NCBI GenBank assembly: GCA_963815535.1
Contig: CAWFGS010000001.1
Coordinates: forward strand, 62,001 to 126,000
Source of the DNA: CAWFGS01 sp963815535
GTDB lineage: Bacteria; Pseudomonadota; Alphaproteobacteria; Sphingomonadales; Sphingomonadaceae
Direction of reading: 5' to 3'
DNA: 64,000 nt
The notes under the pieces are model-generated. The model saw only the letters and a program-made list of their open reading frames with translations. It ran no database searches and was not told the DNA's origin. Both the position numbers and the translations under genes were made by a program. Shown here one piece after another: positions 10,052 through 19,690 of this stretch (the stretch's first letter is position 1; each line of letters opens with the position of its first letter).

Positions 10052-10726
10052 TTGCCGACGAAACCGTCGCGTCGATTGTGGCTGGGGGAGCTGACCCATG
10101 TGGCGGAACCCCTGCGCCGCGCATTCCGCAGTTTCAAACTGCCGCCCGCCGCCCATCCGCGCACGGTGATGGTGCTGCCCGGTTTCGCAACGCACCCGAC
10201 GCGGATGCGGTATCTGGCACGCGAGCTGGAACGGGCGGGTCATCGCGTCAAACGCTGGGGGCTGGGCTTCAACATGGGGCCGTCCGCCGAACGGATCGCA
10301 TTTCTTGAAAAACGCCTGCTCGATCTGGCGGACCGGCATGGGGAACCGGTCGTGCTGCTGGGTTGGAGCCTGGGCGGTCTGTTCGCACGCGAACTGGCGA
10401 AACGGCAGCCGCAGGCGGTGGCGAAGGTCATCACGATGGGCTCCCCCTTCAGCGGGGATCCGCGCGCCAACAATGTCTGGCGCGTGTATCAGTTGATAGC
10501 CGGGCATCGGGTGGATGAACCGCCGATCGACAATCCGGTGGGGGTCAAGCCGCCGGTCGAAACGGTCGCGATGTGGAGCCCGCGCGACGGCATCGTCGCT
10601 GCACGCAGCGCCTGCGGCACGGCCGACGAACGCGACCGGGCGATCGCGTTGCGCTGCACGCATATGGGCTTCGCCTATTCGCCCGAAGCGATCACGGCGG
10701 TCGCGCGGGAACTCGATCGCGATTGA
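10052..10726 (+). CDS. Alpha/beta hydrolase
   Basis: A serine hydrolase of the alpha/beta fold. VMVLPGFATHPTRM is the oxyanion-hole strand, GWSLGGLFARELA holds the nucleophile serine elbow (GWSLGG), WSPRDGIV supplies the acid and CTHMGFAY the histidine. It resembles the lipase/PGAP1-like hydrolases of sphingomonads; the substrate is unknown. A plausible N-terminal extension lies in another frame from a TTG at 9931 (DITPPPPSGGPPTPQQRVAA...), which would need an indel near 10085. The start given here is the first ATG in the conserved frame and may be internal. Confidence 0.82.
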   Translation: MPTKPSRRLWLGELTHVAEPLRRAFRSFKLPPAAHPRTVMVLPGFATHPTRMRYLARELERAGHRVKRWGLGFNMGPSAERIAFLEKRLLDLADRHGEPVVLLGWSLGGLFARELAKRQPQAVAKVITMGSPFSGDPRANNVWRVYQLIAGHRVDEPPIDNPVGVKPPVETVAMWSPRDGIVAARSACGTADERDRAIALRCTHMGFAYSPEAITAVARELDRD

Positions 10727-10806
10727 ATGTTTGTTAAAGCGTGGGCGGTGCGGTAGTGCCCTCGTCAACGTGCGTCGCATTGCCGGGCGACCGATTACCA
10801 TTCGCA

Positions 10807-12248
10807 ATGCGGGGTCCAATGGACGGCGAACCAGCCAAATTCGATGAAATGCACCATTCGGACGGGTCCGTCCGGGACGCGTATAGCGGATATCAGGGGT
10901 GGTTCGACGAACAGGATTCCGACTTTCTGCGGCGCAAGCATCTGGAAGCGGAGGGCAACTTTCGCAAGACCGGCATTACCTTCAACGTTTACGGCGAGGA
11001 TGAGGCGGAAGAACGCCTGATTCCGTTCGACATGGTTCCGCGCGTCATTGCCGGGGCCGAATGGCGCAAGCTGAGCCGGGGCATCGAACAGCGTGTGCGC
11101 GCGCTCAATTCCTTCATGCACGATCTCTATCACCGGCAGGAGATTATCCGCGCGGGCCGCGTGCCTGAACGTCTGTTCCGCCAGAACGCAGCATGGCTGC
11201 CGCATATGGTCGGTTTCACCCCGCCGGGCGGCGTCTATACCCACATCACGGGCATCGATCTGGTGCGCACCGGGCCGGACGAATGGTTCGTGCTGGAAGA
11301 TAATGCGCGCACCCCGTCGGGCGTTTCCTACATGCTGGAAAATCGCGAAACGATGATGGCGATGTATCCGGAACTGTTCACCCGCGTGCCTGTCGAAACC
11401 GTTTCCAACTATCCGCGCCGCCTGGCCAAAAGCCTCGCCGCCTGCGCGCCCGAAGGCACACGGGGCAAGCCGACCGTCGCGGTGCTGACGCCGGGTATCT
11501 ACAACAGCGCCTATTTCGAACATTCGTTTCTGGCGGATCAGATGGGTGCGTCTTTGGTGGAGGGCAGCGATCTGCGCGTCATCGACGGGCGCGTGGCCAT
11601 GCGGACCACCAGCGGGTTCCAACCGGTCGATGTGATTTACCGCCGGGTCGATGACGAATTCCTCGATCCGTTGACGTTCAACCCCGACAGCATTCTGGGC
11701 GTGCCGGGCATCATGGACGTGTATCGCGCCGGGCGGATCACCATCGCCAACGCGCCGGGAACGGGCGTGTGCGACGACAAGGCAATCTACAGCTTCATGC
11801 CCGAAATCGTCGAATTCTATACCGGCGAAAAACCGTTGCTGCCCAACGTGCAGACCTGGCGCTGTTCCGAAGCGGACAGCCTTGCCTACGTGCTCGACAC
11901 ATCTGGACGAGGTCGTGGTGAAGGAAGTGCACGGCTCCGGCGGATACGGCATGCTGATCGGACCGACCGCCAGTCGCAAGGAAATCGCCGCTTTCCGCAA
12001 GAAGTTGCAGGCCGATCCCGACAATTACATCGCGCAACCGACGCTGGCGCTTCAGCACCTGCCCGATCTTCACCGAGAAGGGGCTGGTGCCGCGTCATGT
12101 CGATTTGCGGCCCTATGTGCTGATGTCCCCCAATGGCGTCGATATCACGCCGGGCGGCCTGACGCGGGTGGCGCTGGAGGAAGGGTCGCTGGTCGTCAAT
12201 TCCAGTCAGGGCGGCGGCACGAAAGATACCTGGGTGCTGAAAGAATGA
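10807..12248 (+). CDS. Circularly permuted ATP-grasp protein (DUF404/DUF407), two frame breaks
   Basis: First gene of the Anbu-linked four-gene unit. The product is a circularly permuted ATP-grasp amidoligase-like protein of about 480 residues. Recognisable blocks include WRKLSRGIEQRVRALNSF, GIDLVRTGPDEWFVLEDNAR with TPSGVSYMLENR, PGIYNSAYFEHSFLA, DVIYRRVDDEFLDPL, KEVHGSGGYGMLIGP, RHVDLRPYVLM, and the terminal TRVALEEGSLVVNSSQGGG. ATP-grasp enzymes join a carboxylate to an amine with ATP; the substrate here is unknown, with peptide synthesis or tagging proposed for the family. Frame breaks fall near 11895 and 12055. The stop overlaps the alpha-E gene start by four bases. Start 10807 is tentative; 10819 is also possible. 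Confidence 0.9.
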
Positions 12249-13229
12249 TCGTTCAGAACAAACCCGACCAGAAGAAAGCCGCCATGCTGGGGCGGACGGC
12301 CAACAGCCTGTACTGGATGTTCCGCTACCTCGAACGTGCGGAAAATACCGCGCGTCTGATCGAGGCCGGATTGCGGATGGCGCTGACGAAAGACATCGTC
12401 ACATCCGAAGAGGAATGGCGTTCGGTCATCGAAACCGCCGGGCAACGCGCGGCTTACGAACGCAATCACGGCACCTACACCGGCGTTCAGGTGTGGAATT
12501 ACATGCTGCGCGATCGGAAAAACCCGGCTAGCATCATGTCGATGATGGAGGAGGTGCGGACCAACGCCCGCCTGTCGCGCAATTCGATCAGCGGCGAATT
12601 GTGGGAAGCCATCAACGAAAGCTGGATGACCATGAAGGACATGATGGCGCGGCCCGTCAGTCAGGGCAGCGTCGGCGAGGTCGTGTCGCATGATCCGGCA
12701 AGCGGGAACGCTGGCCCATGGCGCGATGGAAGGGTCCATGCTGCGCGACGAGGGATATAATTTCGCCATCGCCGGCACCATGATCGAACGCGGCGACAAT
12801 ATCGCGCGGATCATGGACATCAAATATTACCTGCTGCTGCCGTCGCTGTCCTATGTCGGTTCCAACCTCGATATCGGGCAGTGGGACAATATCCTGCGTT
12901 CCGTATCGGGCGACCGGGCCTATCGCTTGCTCAATGCCGGGCAGATCGATGCGCGCGGTATTGTCGAATTTCTGGTTATGGACGATCGGTTCCCACGCAG
13001 TCTGGCGTTCTGCCACGCGGCCCTGCGGACCAGTCTCGCGGCGCTTGCGCGGCTGCACGGGACGGAGGGGCATTGCAACGAATTGATGCGTGCCGCCGAC
13101 ATCCGCCTGACGGATCTCACTATCGACGATGTGTTCGACGAAGGTCTGCACAATTTCCTGCTCGATTTCATGAGCTCCAACGCCGCGATCGGTGCCGCCA
13201 TCGCCGAAGATTATCGGTTCCTTGCCTGA
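12245..13229 (+). CDS. Alpha-E domain protein (DUF403), one frame break
   Basis: An all-helical protein of about 328 residues. It begins after a short tail with AMLGRTANSLYWMFRYLERAENTARLIEAG, the signature of the alpha-E superfamily, and repeats the pattern in the C-terminal half (GTMIERGDNIARIMDIKYYLLL). Members are almost always adjacent to circularly permuted ATP-grasp and transglutaminase genes and are thought to act with them; no activity is proven. The frame shifts once near 12690-12700. It overlaps both neighbours (ATGA at 12245 and at 13227-13231), showing tight translational coupling of the unit. Confidence 0.92.
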
Positions 13230-14046
13230 TGCGTCTATCGATCCGCCATACCACCCGCTACAATTTCGAAGCGCCCGTGGTGCACGCGCTGCAGCGCCTG
13301 CGGCTGACGCCCAAAAGCACGCAGGGCCAGTCGATCGTCGATTGGTCGATGAATTTCGAAAACGCCACGACCGAGCTGGAATATGACGACCAGCATTTCA
13401 ACCGCGTAACGCTGGCCGCGATCGAGCCGGGCACGCAGGAAGTTATGATCCGCTGCGAAGGCAAGGTCGATACGCAGGACAACGCCGGTGTGATCGGGCG
13501 CCATTCCGGGCATCTGCCGCTGTGGAGTTTCCTTAGGCAGACCAGATTTGACCCGTCCGGGCAAGGCGGTGAAAAAGATGATCCAGAAGGTCGGGCGTGA
13601 AAATACGCCAATCGACCGGTTGCATGCGCTCTCTTCCGCCATTCGCGATCAGGTCGCCTATCAGACCGGGCAGACCGGCGTTCACACCACTGCGGAAGAG
13701 GCAGTGGTCCAGGGGCAGGGCGTGTGTCAGGACCATGCACATATCTTCATCGGCGCGGCGCGCGCGATGGATGTGCCCGCACGTTATGTCAGCGGATATC
13801 TGATGATGAACGACCGCATCGATCAGGAGGCAACGCATGCCTGGGCGGAAGCCCATGTGCGAGGGGCTGGGCTGGGTCGGGTTCGACATATCGAACGGCA
13901 TCAGCCCCGATCCCCGCTATGTTCGCGTGGCGACCGGGCGCGATTACCGCGATGCGGCGCCGATCACCGGCATCACCTTCGGCGGGTTGGCGCAGGAACT
14001 GCACGTCGAAGTTGCCGTTGAACAGCAACAACAGCAGCAGCAGTAA
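13229..14046 (+). CDS. Transglutaminase-like cysteine peptidase with poly-Gln tail, two frame breaks
   Basis: Third gene of the Anbu unit. It has an N-terminal bacterial-transglutaminase-like domain (MRLSIRHTTRYNF, PVVHALQRLRLTPKS) and then the papain-like core. The catalytic cysteine lies in GVCQDHAHIFIGAARAMDVPARYVSGYL, the histidine in EATHAWAEA, and the aspartate in GWVGFDISNG. Family members hydrolyse or form amide bonds and travel with ATP-grasp and alpha-E proteins. Frame breaks occur near 13540 and 13860. The protein ends in a run of seven glutamines (14023-14043). The anbu gene follows after 58 bases. Confidence 0.9.
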
Positions 14047-14104
14047 ATATCTGTTCAGCCACGCGGACGCCGTCGGCTTTTATGACATTATCGGAGAATA
14101 TGCA

Positions 14105-14848
14105 ATGACTTATTGCGTCGGCATGGCCATCGACAAGGGCTTCGTCCTGATGAGCGACACGCGCACCAATTCGGGCGTGGACAATATCTCCGTCTTTCCC
14201 AAGATGTTCAAATGGGACGTGCCGGGCAACCGGATCATCACCGTGATGACGGCCGGCAATCTTGCCACCACGCAAAGCGTCGTCAGCCAGCTGGAAGAGC
14301 GGATGAAAGCGCCCGACGATCGCGACAATATTCTGTTGACCGCCCCGACCATGTTTCAGGTTGCCGTCGAAATCGGCAAGCTGGTGCGTGAAACCGTCCG
14401 CACGACGCAGGAGAACAACGGCGTCCGGGGCAAGGGGCGATTTACCGCGTCGATCATTCTGGCCGGCCAGATCGCGGGTATGGAGCCGCGCCTGTTCATG
14501 ATCTACCCCGAAGGAAATTTCATCGAAGCGACCAGCGACACGCCGTTTTTCCAGATCGGTGAAACCAAATATGGCCGCCCGATTATTTTGCGCGCTTACG
14601 ATCCGGCAATGAGTTTCGAAGATGCAACCAAATTGTTGATGGTGTCGTTCGATTCCACATTGAAGGCCAATTTGTCGGTCGGCCTACCGCTCGATCTGAT
14701 GGTCATCGAACGCGAAGGTTTCGCCGCGAAGCACGAAAAACGCATCACTCAGGATGACGAATATTTCGCCGCCATATCGTCGAGCTGGGGCGATGCGTTG
14801 CGAAGCGCGTTCGATTCGCTGCCCGATTACAGTTTTTCACCTAAGTAG
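14105..14848 (+). CDS. anbu: Anbu, proteasome-type N-terminal-nucleophile peptidase
   Basis: A 247-residue protein of the Anbu family, the bacterial relatives of proteasome beta subunits and HslV. Removal of Met would expose Thr1 (MTYCVGMAID). Asp17 (LMSDTRTN) and Lys32 (FPKMFKW) sit where the Ntn-hydrolase catalytic residues are expected, so the protein looks catalytically competent. GRFTASIILAGQI and the C-terminal PLDLMVIEREGF strand complete the fold. Anbu assembles into rings or open helices in characterised species; no unfoldase partner is encoded here. It ends the unit of ATP-grasp, alpha-E and transglutaminase genes. The frame is intact. Confidence 0.95.
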   Translation: MTYCVGMAIDKGFVLMSDTRTNSGVDNISVFPKMFKWDVPGNRIITVMTAGNLATTQSVVSQLEERMKAPDDRDNILLTAPTMFQVAVEIGKLVRETVRTTQENNGVRGKGRFTASIILAGQIAGMEPRLFMIYPEGNFIEATSDTPFFQIGETKYGRPIILRAYDPAMSFEDATKLLMVSFDSTLKANLSVGLPLDLMVIEREGFAAKHEKRITQDDEYFAAISSSWGDALRSAFDSLPDYSFSPK

Positions 14849-15044
14849 TCGTACGTAAGGGTCGGACGATCCGCGCGGAACGCGCGACGTATAATGGTTA
14901 ATAAAGCTCCAAAATGGATATGAAGACTGGGCATTTCGCTAGGGTGTAGAACGACGAAGCGGTCCGCCCACTGTCTGCGTAAAGGTCCGTATCGGTATTA
15001 GCCCGGAGTGCGTAAAGCCCCGGATTGCGACAGAAAATGCGCTT

Positions 15045-15714
15045 ATGAAACAGCGCACAACCCTCCATTTCGTCGATAGCTCCCACCGCGTCCGTGCCGA
15101 AATGGCCCGGATCGGTTTCGAACTGGGTCATCATTCCGAAGTTTACAGCGATGTGGAGGAACTGGCCGCGCATCCCCCTGCCGACGGCGTCATCGATCGC
15201 GCGGGACGACAGCGCCACCGGCGGCGTTCCGCGTGCGATGAAACTGTTGGCTGCATCGGCAATCTGGCTGCCGATCGTGGCTGTCGATATCGAACCCAAC
15301 ACGCGTCGCACGGTTGCCGCGATCAAGGCCGGCGCGCTCGATTATCTGGCGCTGCCGCTCGATCCCGATCGGCTGCGTCAGACGTTGGACCGTTTGGAGG
15401 AGGAAGCCCTGGAACTCGTCACCGCACGCCGCCGGATGGTGGAGGCGCGCGGGCGCATTTCCAACCTGTCGAGCCGGGAACGCGAGGTGCTCGACTGGTT
15501 GACCGAAGGCAGCAGCAACAAAGCGATCGCCCGCGAACTGGACATCAGCCCACGCACGGTCGAAATCCATCGCGCGAACATGATGACGAAACTGGGCGCA
15601 TCCCACGCAGCCGAAGCGGTCCGGCTGAAGATCGAAGCGCAGCTGGAACCCAGACGCATTGCGCCCCGTCCCTTGCCTATCGCCGAACCGGCCGGTGCGG
15701 TCATAACCGTCTGA
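15045..15714 (+). CDS. LuxR/FixJ-type response-regulator-like transcription factor, one frame break
   Basis: An about 223-residue regulator. The N-terminal receiver-like domain (TLHFVDSSHRVRAEMARIGFE) has VDSS where the acidic pocket is normally DD, so phosphorylation is doubtful. AIKAGALDYLALPLDPDRL matches the end of a receiver domain. The C-terminus is a clear LuxR helix-turn-helix: LSSREREVLDWLTEGSSNKAIARELDISPRTVEIHR in sequence positions 15466-15576. The frame changes near 15190-15200. No histidine kinase is adjacent. The 196 bases between anbu and this gene probably hold its promoter. Confidence 0.85.
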
Positions 15715-15722
15715 CCGATCGG

Positions 15723-16391
15723 TTAGCGGCAGAAACTGCCGTCGCCACGTTCCAGATGGAAATGATCGCGGTGCGCGGCGTTGTAGTCGGGGCTGAGCAC
15801 CGTACCGAACCGTTTGCAGGCACTGCGGCGGATAACGCGGAGGAACTCGCGCTCTCGCGCCCGCGCCGTTCCAATCCGCTGCCACAGAAATGCGGCGACC
15901 GTCCGCCAGCACGAAACCGGACACGTCGATCGCCTGCGCCAGCGAATGGGCGGATCGGCTGCCGGATCCGGCGACATTGCGGCAGGAATAGCTGCCCATC
16001 GTCTCGATCCGGCGCCAGCGGGCTGCCCAGGATCTGCCGCGCCGCGCGGTCCACGCCGAACCGCGCCCATGCGGCGAAGGCAGTGGCGGTCGGGCAATGG
16101 ACCGGACCGATATTGGTTAGCCCGAACCGATCGCGCATCCCCGCCCAGATGGCGCAATTGAACGGTGTTGAGATTGGAACAGCCCGGCCCGGTGTACCGA
16201 TCGGGCAGATGGTGAAAACCCGCGCCCGTTCGGCCCAGCGCCGCGAGACATTGCTGCGCCTGCGCCGACGTTGCAATGGTCGGGTGATGCTGCGCGCGAT
16301 GGCTGCCGCGCGCCTGTCTTCGCCACGCGGCACGGCCCCACACGCGGCGAGGGCGAACGCATATAGCGGCGAAGGCGAACGCGCGAACCAT
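15723..16391 (-). CDS. Extensin-like C-terminal domain protein, several frame breaks
   Basis: A probable envelope protein with the extensin-like domain found in alphaproteobacteria. Pieces in different frames give DRYTGPGCSNLNTVQL, GPVHCPTATAFAAWARFGVDRAARQILG, ETMGSYSCRN, GSGSRSAHSLAQAIDVSGF and the terminal SPDYNAAHRDHFHLERGDGSFCR. The conserved cysteines and the HRDHFHLE motif, which recalls metal-dependent peptidoglycan LD-carboxypeptidase-like folds, identify the family. Biochemical role is unproven. At least four indels are needed to restore one frame, and the signal-peptide region near 16300-16391 is uncertain. The last codon is 15726 and the stop is at 15723-15725. Confidence 0.82.
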   Translation of the reverse strand: MVRAFAFAAICVRPRRVWGRAAWRRQARGSHRAQHHPTIATSAQAQQCLAALGRTGAGFHHLPDRYTGPGCSNLNTVQLRHLGGDARSVRANQYRSGPLPDRHCLRRMGAVRRGPRGAADPGQPAGAGSRRWAAIPAAMSPDPAADPPIRWRRRSTCPVSCWRTVAAFLWQRIGTARAREREFLRVIRRSACKRFGTVLSPDYNAAHRDHFHLERGDGSFCR

Positions 16392-16420
16392 GCCCGCCTT
16401 GTCGCGGTTCGTGGCTTAAA

Positions 16421-17907
16421 TTACCGTGAACTCGCCGACAGCGCGTCGCTGCACCAATGTTGACCGCCACGATGGCCGCTGCCGATGCGGTAAAGCCCGG
16501 GACGATGGCATAGAGCCCTTCGCCGCCAGCGAAATCCGCATTCCAGCCCGATCGCGATCCAACCGATGACCGTTCCCGCGCCGACGACCAGTCCGGCCAC
16601 GGCGGCGGTTCCGGTCATCCGTGTGCCAGATCAGCGATCCGATGATCAGCGGCCCGAAAGCCGCGCCGAACCCGGCCCATGCATTGGCGACCAGACCCAG
16701 CACTTCGCTGTCGGGATCGCTCGCGATCGCAATCGCCGCCAGTGCAACCAGCAACACCGCCAGCCGCGACCGACATTCACCGCCTCTCGCTCGCTGGCGT
16801 TCCGTCGCAGGAACAGGCGGTAGAAATCCTCCGTCAGCGAACTCGACGCGACCAGCAATTGCGAACTGATCGTGCTCATGATGGCTGCCAGCAATGCGGC
16901 CAGCAGGAACCCGGTTATCAGCGGATGGAACAGCAATTGCGCCAGCACGATGAAAATGGTTTCGGGATCGTCCACGATCGACACCGTTGCTTCGGCATAG
17001 GCGCGACCGGCAATCCCGACACCGATCGCGCCCAGCAGGGCAACCCCCATCCAGCTCATCGCGATGTCGCCGCGCCACCGCGACATCGGCCACGCTGCGA
17101 ACGGCCATGAACCGCACGATGATATGCGGCTGCCCGAAATATCCCAGACCCCAGCTGACCGCGCTTATGAAGCCCAGCAGCGTCAGCCCGCCGAACAGAT
17201 CGAGGAAGCCGGGATCGACCTGCGCCAATGTGACGGACATCGCGCCCGAACCCGCCATCGTTCGGTCAGGACGACCAGCGGCATCAGCACCAGCGCCACC
17301 ACCATGATGCACCCTTGCACGAAATCGGTCAGGCTGACGGCCAGAAACCCGCCGACCATCGTGTAGGCCAGCACCATGACCGCCGTCACCCAGATGCCGG
17401 TCGTATAATCGCTCAGCCCCCAAACTCAGCGTTCCGGCAAATGCGGTTTCGAACAGCTTGCCCCCGCCGACCAGACCGGCGGCGGTATAGACCGCGAAAA
17501 ATGCGACGATGATGATCGCCGACACCACGCGCAGTAGCGGTGGCGCGATCGGGAAAGCGGTTGGCGAGAAATTGCGGAATGGTCAGCGCGTTGCCCAACG
17601 CTTCGGTCTGTTGGCGCAGGCGCGGGGCGACCACCATCCAGTTGATCCATGCGCCCGCGAACAGGCCGATGCCGATCCACGCTTCCACCAGGCCGCTGGC
17701 GTATAAGGCGCCGGGCAAGCCCAGCAGCAACCAGCCCGACATGTCGGACGCCCCCGCCGACAAGGCCGCCACGGCGGGGTGCAGATTGCGGCCCGCGAGC
17801 AGATAACCTGCGCTGTCCGCCGTCGATCGTCGCCATGCGAACAGGCCGATCGCGATCATGACGGCAAAATACAGACCAAGCGAGATGGCGGTTCCAAACG
17901 GCATCAT
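16421..17907 (-). CDS. putP: Sodium/proline symporter family protein, multiple frame breaks
   Basis: A sodium:solute symporter of the PutP type, about 490 residues with 12-13 transmembrane helices. Clear segments include the start MMPFGTAISLGLYFAVMIAIGLFAWRR, LLAGRNLHPAVAALSAGASDMSGWLLLGLPGA (sodium-site helix 2), SWGLGYFGQPHIIVRFMA, AAIMSTISSQLLVASSSLTEDFYR (helix 8-9 signature) and WAGFGAAFGPLI. These lie in all three minus frames with at least five breaks between 17480 and 16450. Proline is the best-guess substrate from the match to PutP; other solutes are possible. The end at 16421 is the most plausible of three frame-dependent stops. Confidence 0.88.
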
Positions 17908-17983
17908 TGCCCCTTACGCTGCGACGATTGCATTTGCCAATCCACGCCGTCTGCCCCCCAAACGCATCGCAAAGGAATTCGTC

Positions 17984-18790
17984 ATGACCAATCCCGCAAT
18001 CGAAACAGGACTGAACAGGTTCGCCGGAAAAACCGTAATCGTCACGGGGTCGAGCCACGGCATCGGCGAGGGGATCGCGCGCCGTTTCGCCGAAGAGGGC
18101 GCGAATGTGGTTATCAACTCGCGCTCCGCCGACGATTGCGAAGCGGTGGCCGAAACGCTGGAAGCGGAACGTACTCTGGTGGTCGCGGGCGATGTTTCGC
18201 AGGCCGCGTTTGCAAAAGACATCGTGGCGCGCACCGTCGATCGGTTCGGCGCGCTGGATGTGCTGGTCAACAACGCCGGCGTCGCGACGTTCGGTCCGCT
18301 GGTCGATGCGGAGGACGACGACATCGACCGTCTGTTCGACATCAATGTGAAGGGCGTGCTGTATCTGTGCCGCGCGGCCATCCCGGCACTGGCGAAAACC
18401 GCCGGCAGCATCGTTAACATTTCCAGTCTGTCGGGCGTCGGTGGGGACTGGTCGCTGCCGGTCTATAATGCCAGCAAAGGTGCGGTATCGAACCTGACGC
18501 GCGGGCTGGCGCTGCAATTGGGCGGGAAGGGGGTGCGCGTCAACGCCGTGCTGCCGACCGCAACCCGTTCGGAAATGAGCAAAGGCATGATCGACGACGA
18601 CAATATACAAGCCGCCTTCATGAACCGCATACCCTTGGGTCGGACGGGCGAGCCGGAGGACATTGCCGCAGCGGTCGCGTTTCTCGCCAGCCGGGATGCG
18701 AGCTTCATTACCGGGGTCAATCTGCCGGTCGATGGCGGCACCAATGCCAGCAACGGGCAGCCCAATCTGATGGCGGTCGAACGATCCTGA
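17984..18790 (+). CDS. SDR-family oxidoreductase
   Basis: A 268-residue classical short-chain dehydrogenase. It has the cofactor motif TGSSHGIGEG, the NNAGVATFG motif, the catalytic serine in NISSLSGVGG, the catalytic pair in YNASKGA, and the C-terminal FLASRDASFITGVNLPVDGG. It is an NAD(P)-dependent oxidoreductase of unknown substrate, close in type to FabG and glucose 1-dehydrogenases. The ATG at 17984 follows an AAAGGAA ribosome site; the frame stays open upstream but has no conserved sequence. It is divergent from putP and intact. Confidence 0.93.
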   Translation: MTNPAIETGLNRFAGKTVIVTGSSHGIGEGIARRFAEEGANVVINSRSADDCEAVAETLEAERTLVVAGDVSQAAFAKDIVARTVDRFGALDVLVNNAGVATFGPLVDAEDDDIDRLFDINVKGVLYLCRAAIPALAKTAGSIVNISSLSGVGGDWSLPVYNASKGAVSNLTRGLALQLGGKGVRVNAVLPTATRSEMSKGMIDDDNIQAAFMNRIPLGRTGEPEDIAAAVAFLASRDASFITGVNLPVDGGTNASNGQPNLMAVERS

Positions 18791-18803
18791 TGGTGCGTAT
18801 TTG

Positions 18804-19562
18804 ATGGCCCCTGTTCCGATGCTGTGGATCACGGCAGCGATGGCCACGGCGTTCGCGGCGGTGCATCTGTTCAACGGCAAGTTGCGGTTCCTCGACGCTT
18901 CTCCGCGCAGCCGGTTCCTGTCCTTCGCCGGTGGGGCGGCGGTGGCGTACGTGTTCCTGCACGTGCTGCCGGAACTGGCGGAACACCGGATGGAATTCGC
19001 TGCCGGAATGCAGTTCGACGATTCGATGGCCGAAACGGTGGTGTATGGGGTGGCCATGATCGGCCTCGCGGCGTTCTACGGACTGGAACGGTTGATCGGT
19101 CGGACGCAGGCGGCCAATCGTGCCGGTGCGGAATTGGCGGACAGCGCGCAAGTTCAATGGGTCCACCTGGGCAGTTTCGCGCTTTACAACATGCTGATCG
19201 GGTATCTTCTGACGCATCGTGAGGATTCCGGCGTCTGGTCGCTGGTGCTGTACTTCACCGCGATGCAGCTGCATTTCGTCACCACCGACCATGCGTTGCG
19301 CGTCCATCATCGCGCCGCCTATCGCCGGATGGGCCGGTGGGTGCTGTCGGCGGCGATCATGATCGGCTGGGCTGTCGGAACCGCCGTGACGTTTTCCGAT
19401 GTCACGATCGGTCTGCTGTTCGCGTTCCTGGCGGGCGGGGTCGTGCTGAACGTGATGAAGGAAGAACTGCCCGAAGAACGCGACAGCAGCTTTGGCACGT
19501 TTGCCATCGGGATGATCGGTTATGCCGCCCTGTTGCTGAGTGAAAAGATGGTCATGGGGTAA
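18804..19562 (+). CDS. Polytopic membrane protein, possibly ZIP-like
   Basis: A 252-residue integral membrane protein with about seven hydrophobic helices. The segment FAGGAAVAYVFLHVLPELAEH resembles the second helix of ZIP metal transporters (FLHxLPE), and histidines recur in LHFVTTDHALRVHHRAAYRR, but the diagnostic metal-binding HNxxDG/HExxH motifs of ZIP are not obvious. I therefore call it a membrane protein of unknown function with a weak ZIP resemblance. It starts 13 bases after the SDR stop and may share its transcript. The ATG at 18804 directly follows a TTG in frame. Confidence 0.75.
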   Translation: MAPVPMLWITAAMATAFAAVHLFNGKLRFLDASPRSRFLSFAGGAAVAYVFLHVLPELAEHRMEFAAGMQFDDSMAETVVYGVAMIGLAAFYGLERLIGRTQAANRAGAELADSAQVQWVHLGSFALYNMLIGYLLTHREDSGVWSLVLYFTAMQLHFVTTDHALRVHHRAAYRRMGRWVLSAAIMIGWAVGTAVTFSDVTIGLLFAFLAGGVVLNVMKEELPEERDSSFGTFAIGMIGYAALLLSEKMVMG

Positions 19563-19614
19563 CCAGAAAGGTGCATCATAATGGCAACGCATGCGATATA
19601 ATGGCGACATCTGG

Positions 19615-19643
19615 TTGAAGTGTTTATCCCGCGTTCATAGAAT
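19615..19643 (+). promoter_or_regulatory. Probable sigma-70 promoter of the outer-membrane protein gene
   Basis: TTGAAG at 19615-19620 and TAGAAT at 19638-19643 are separated by exactly 17 bases. Both differ from the consensus hexamers at one position. The expected start near 19650 leaves a leader of about 40 bases before the ATG at 19691. Inferred from sequence only. Confidence 0.6.
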
Positions 19644-19690
19644 AACCGCTCTACGGCGTTTCGGCACTCCACTATCAAGGTACTATATCA

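Noticed and set aside
9931..10100. A separate short gene from the TTG at 9931
   Set aside because: The reading (DITPPPPSGG...) is more likely the N-terminal extension of the alpha/beta hydrolase with an indel near 10085; it is too short and too uncertain to list alone.
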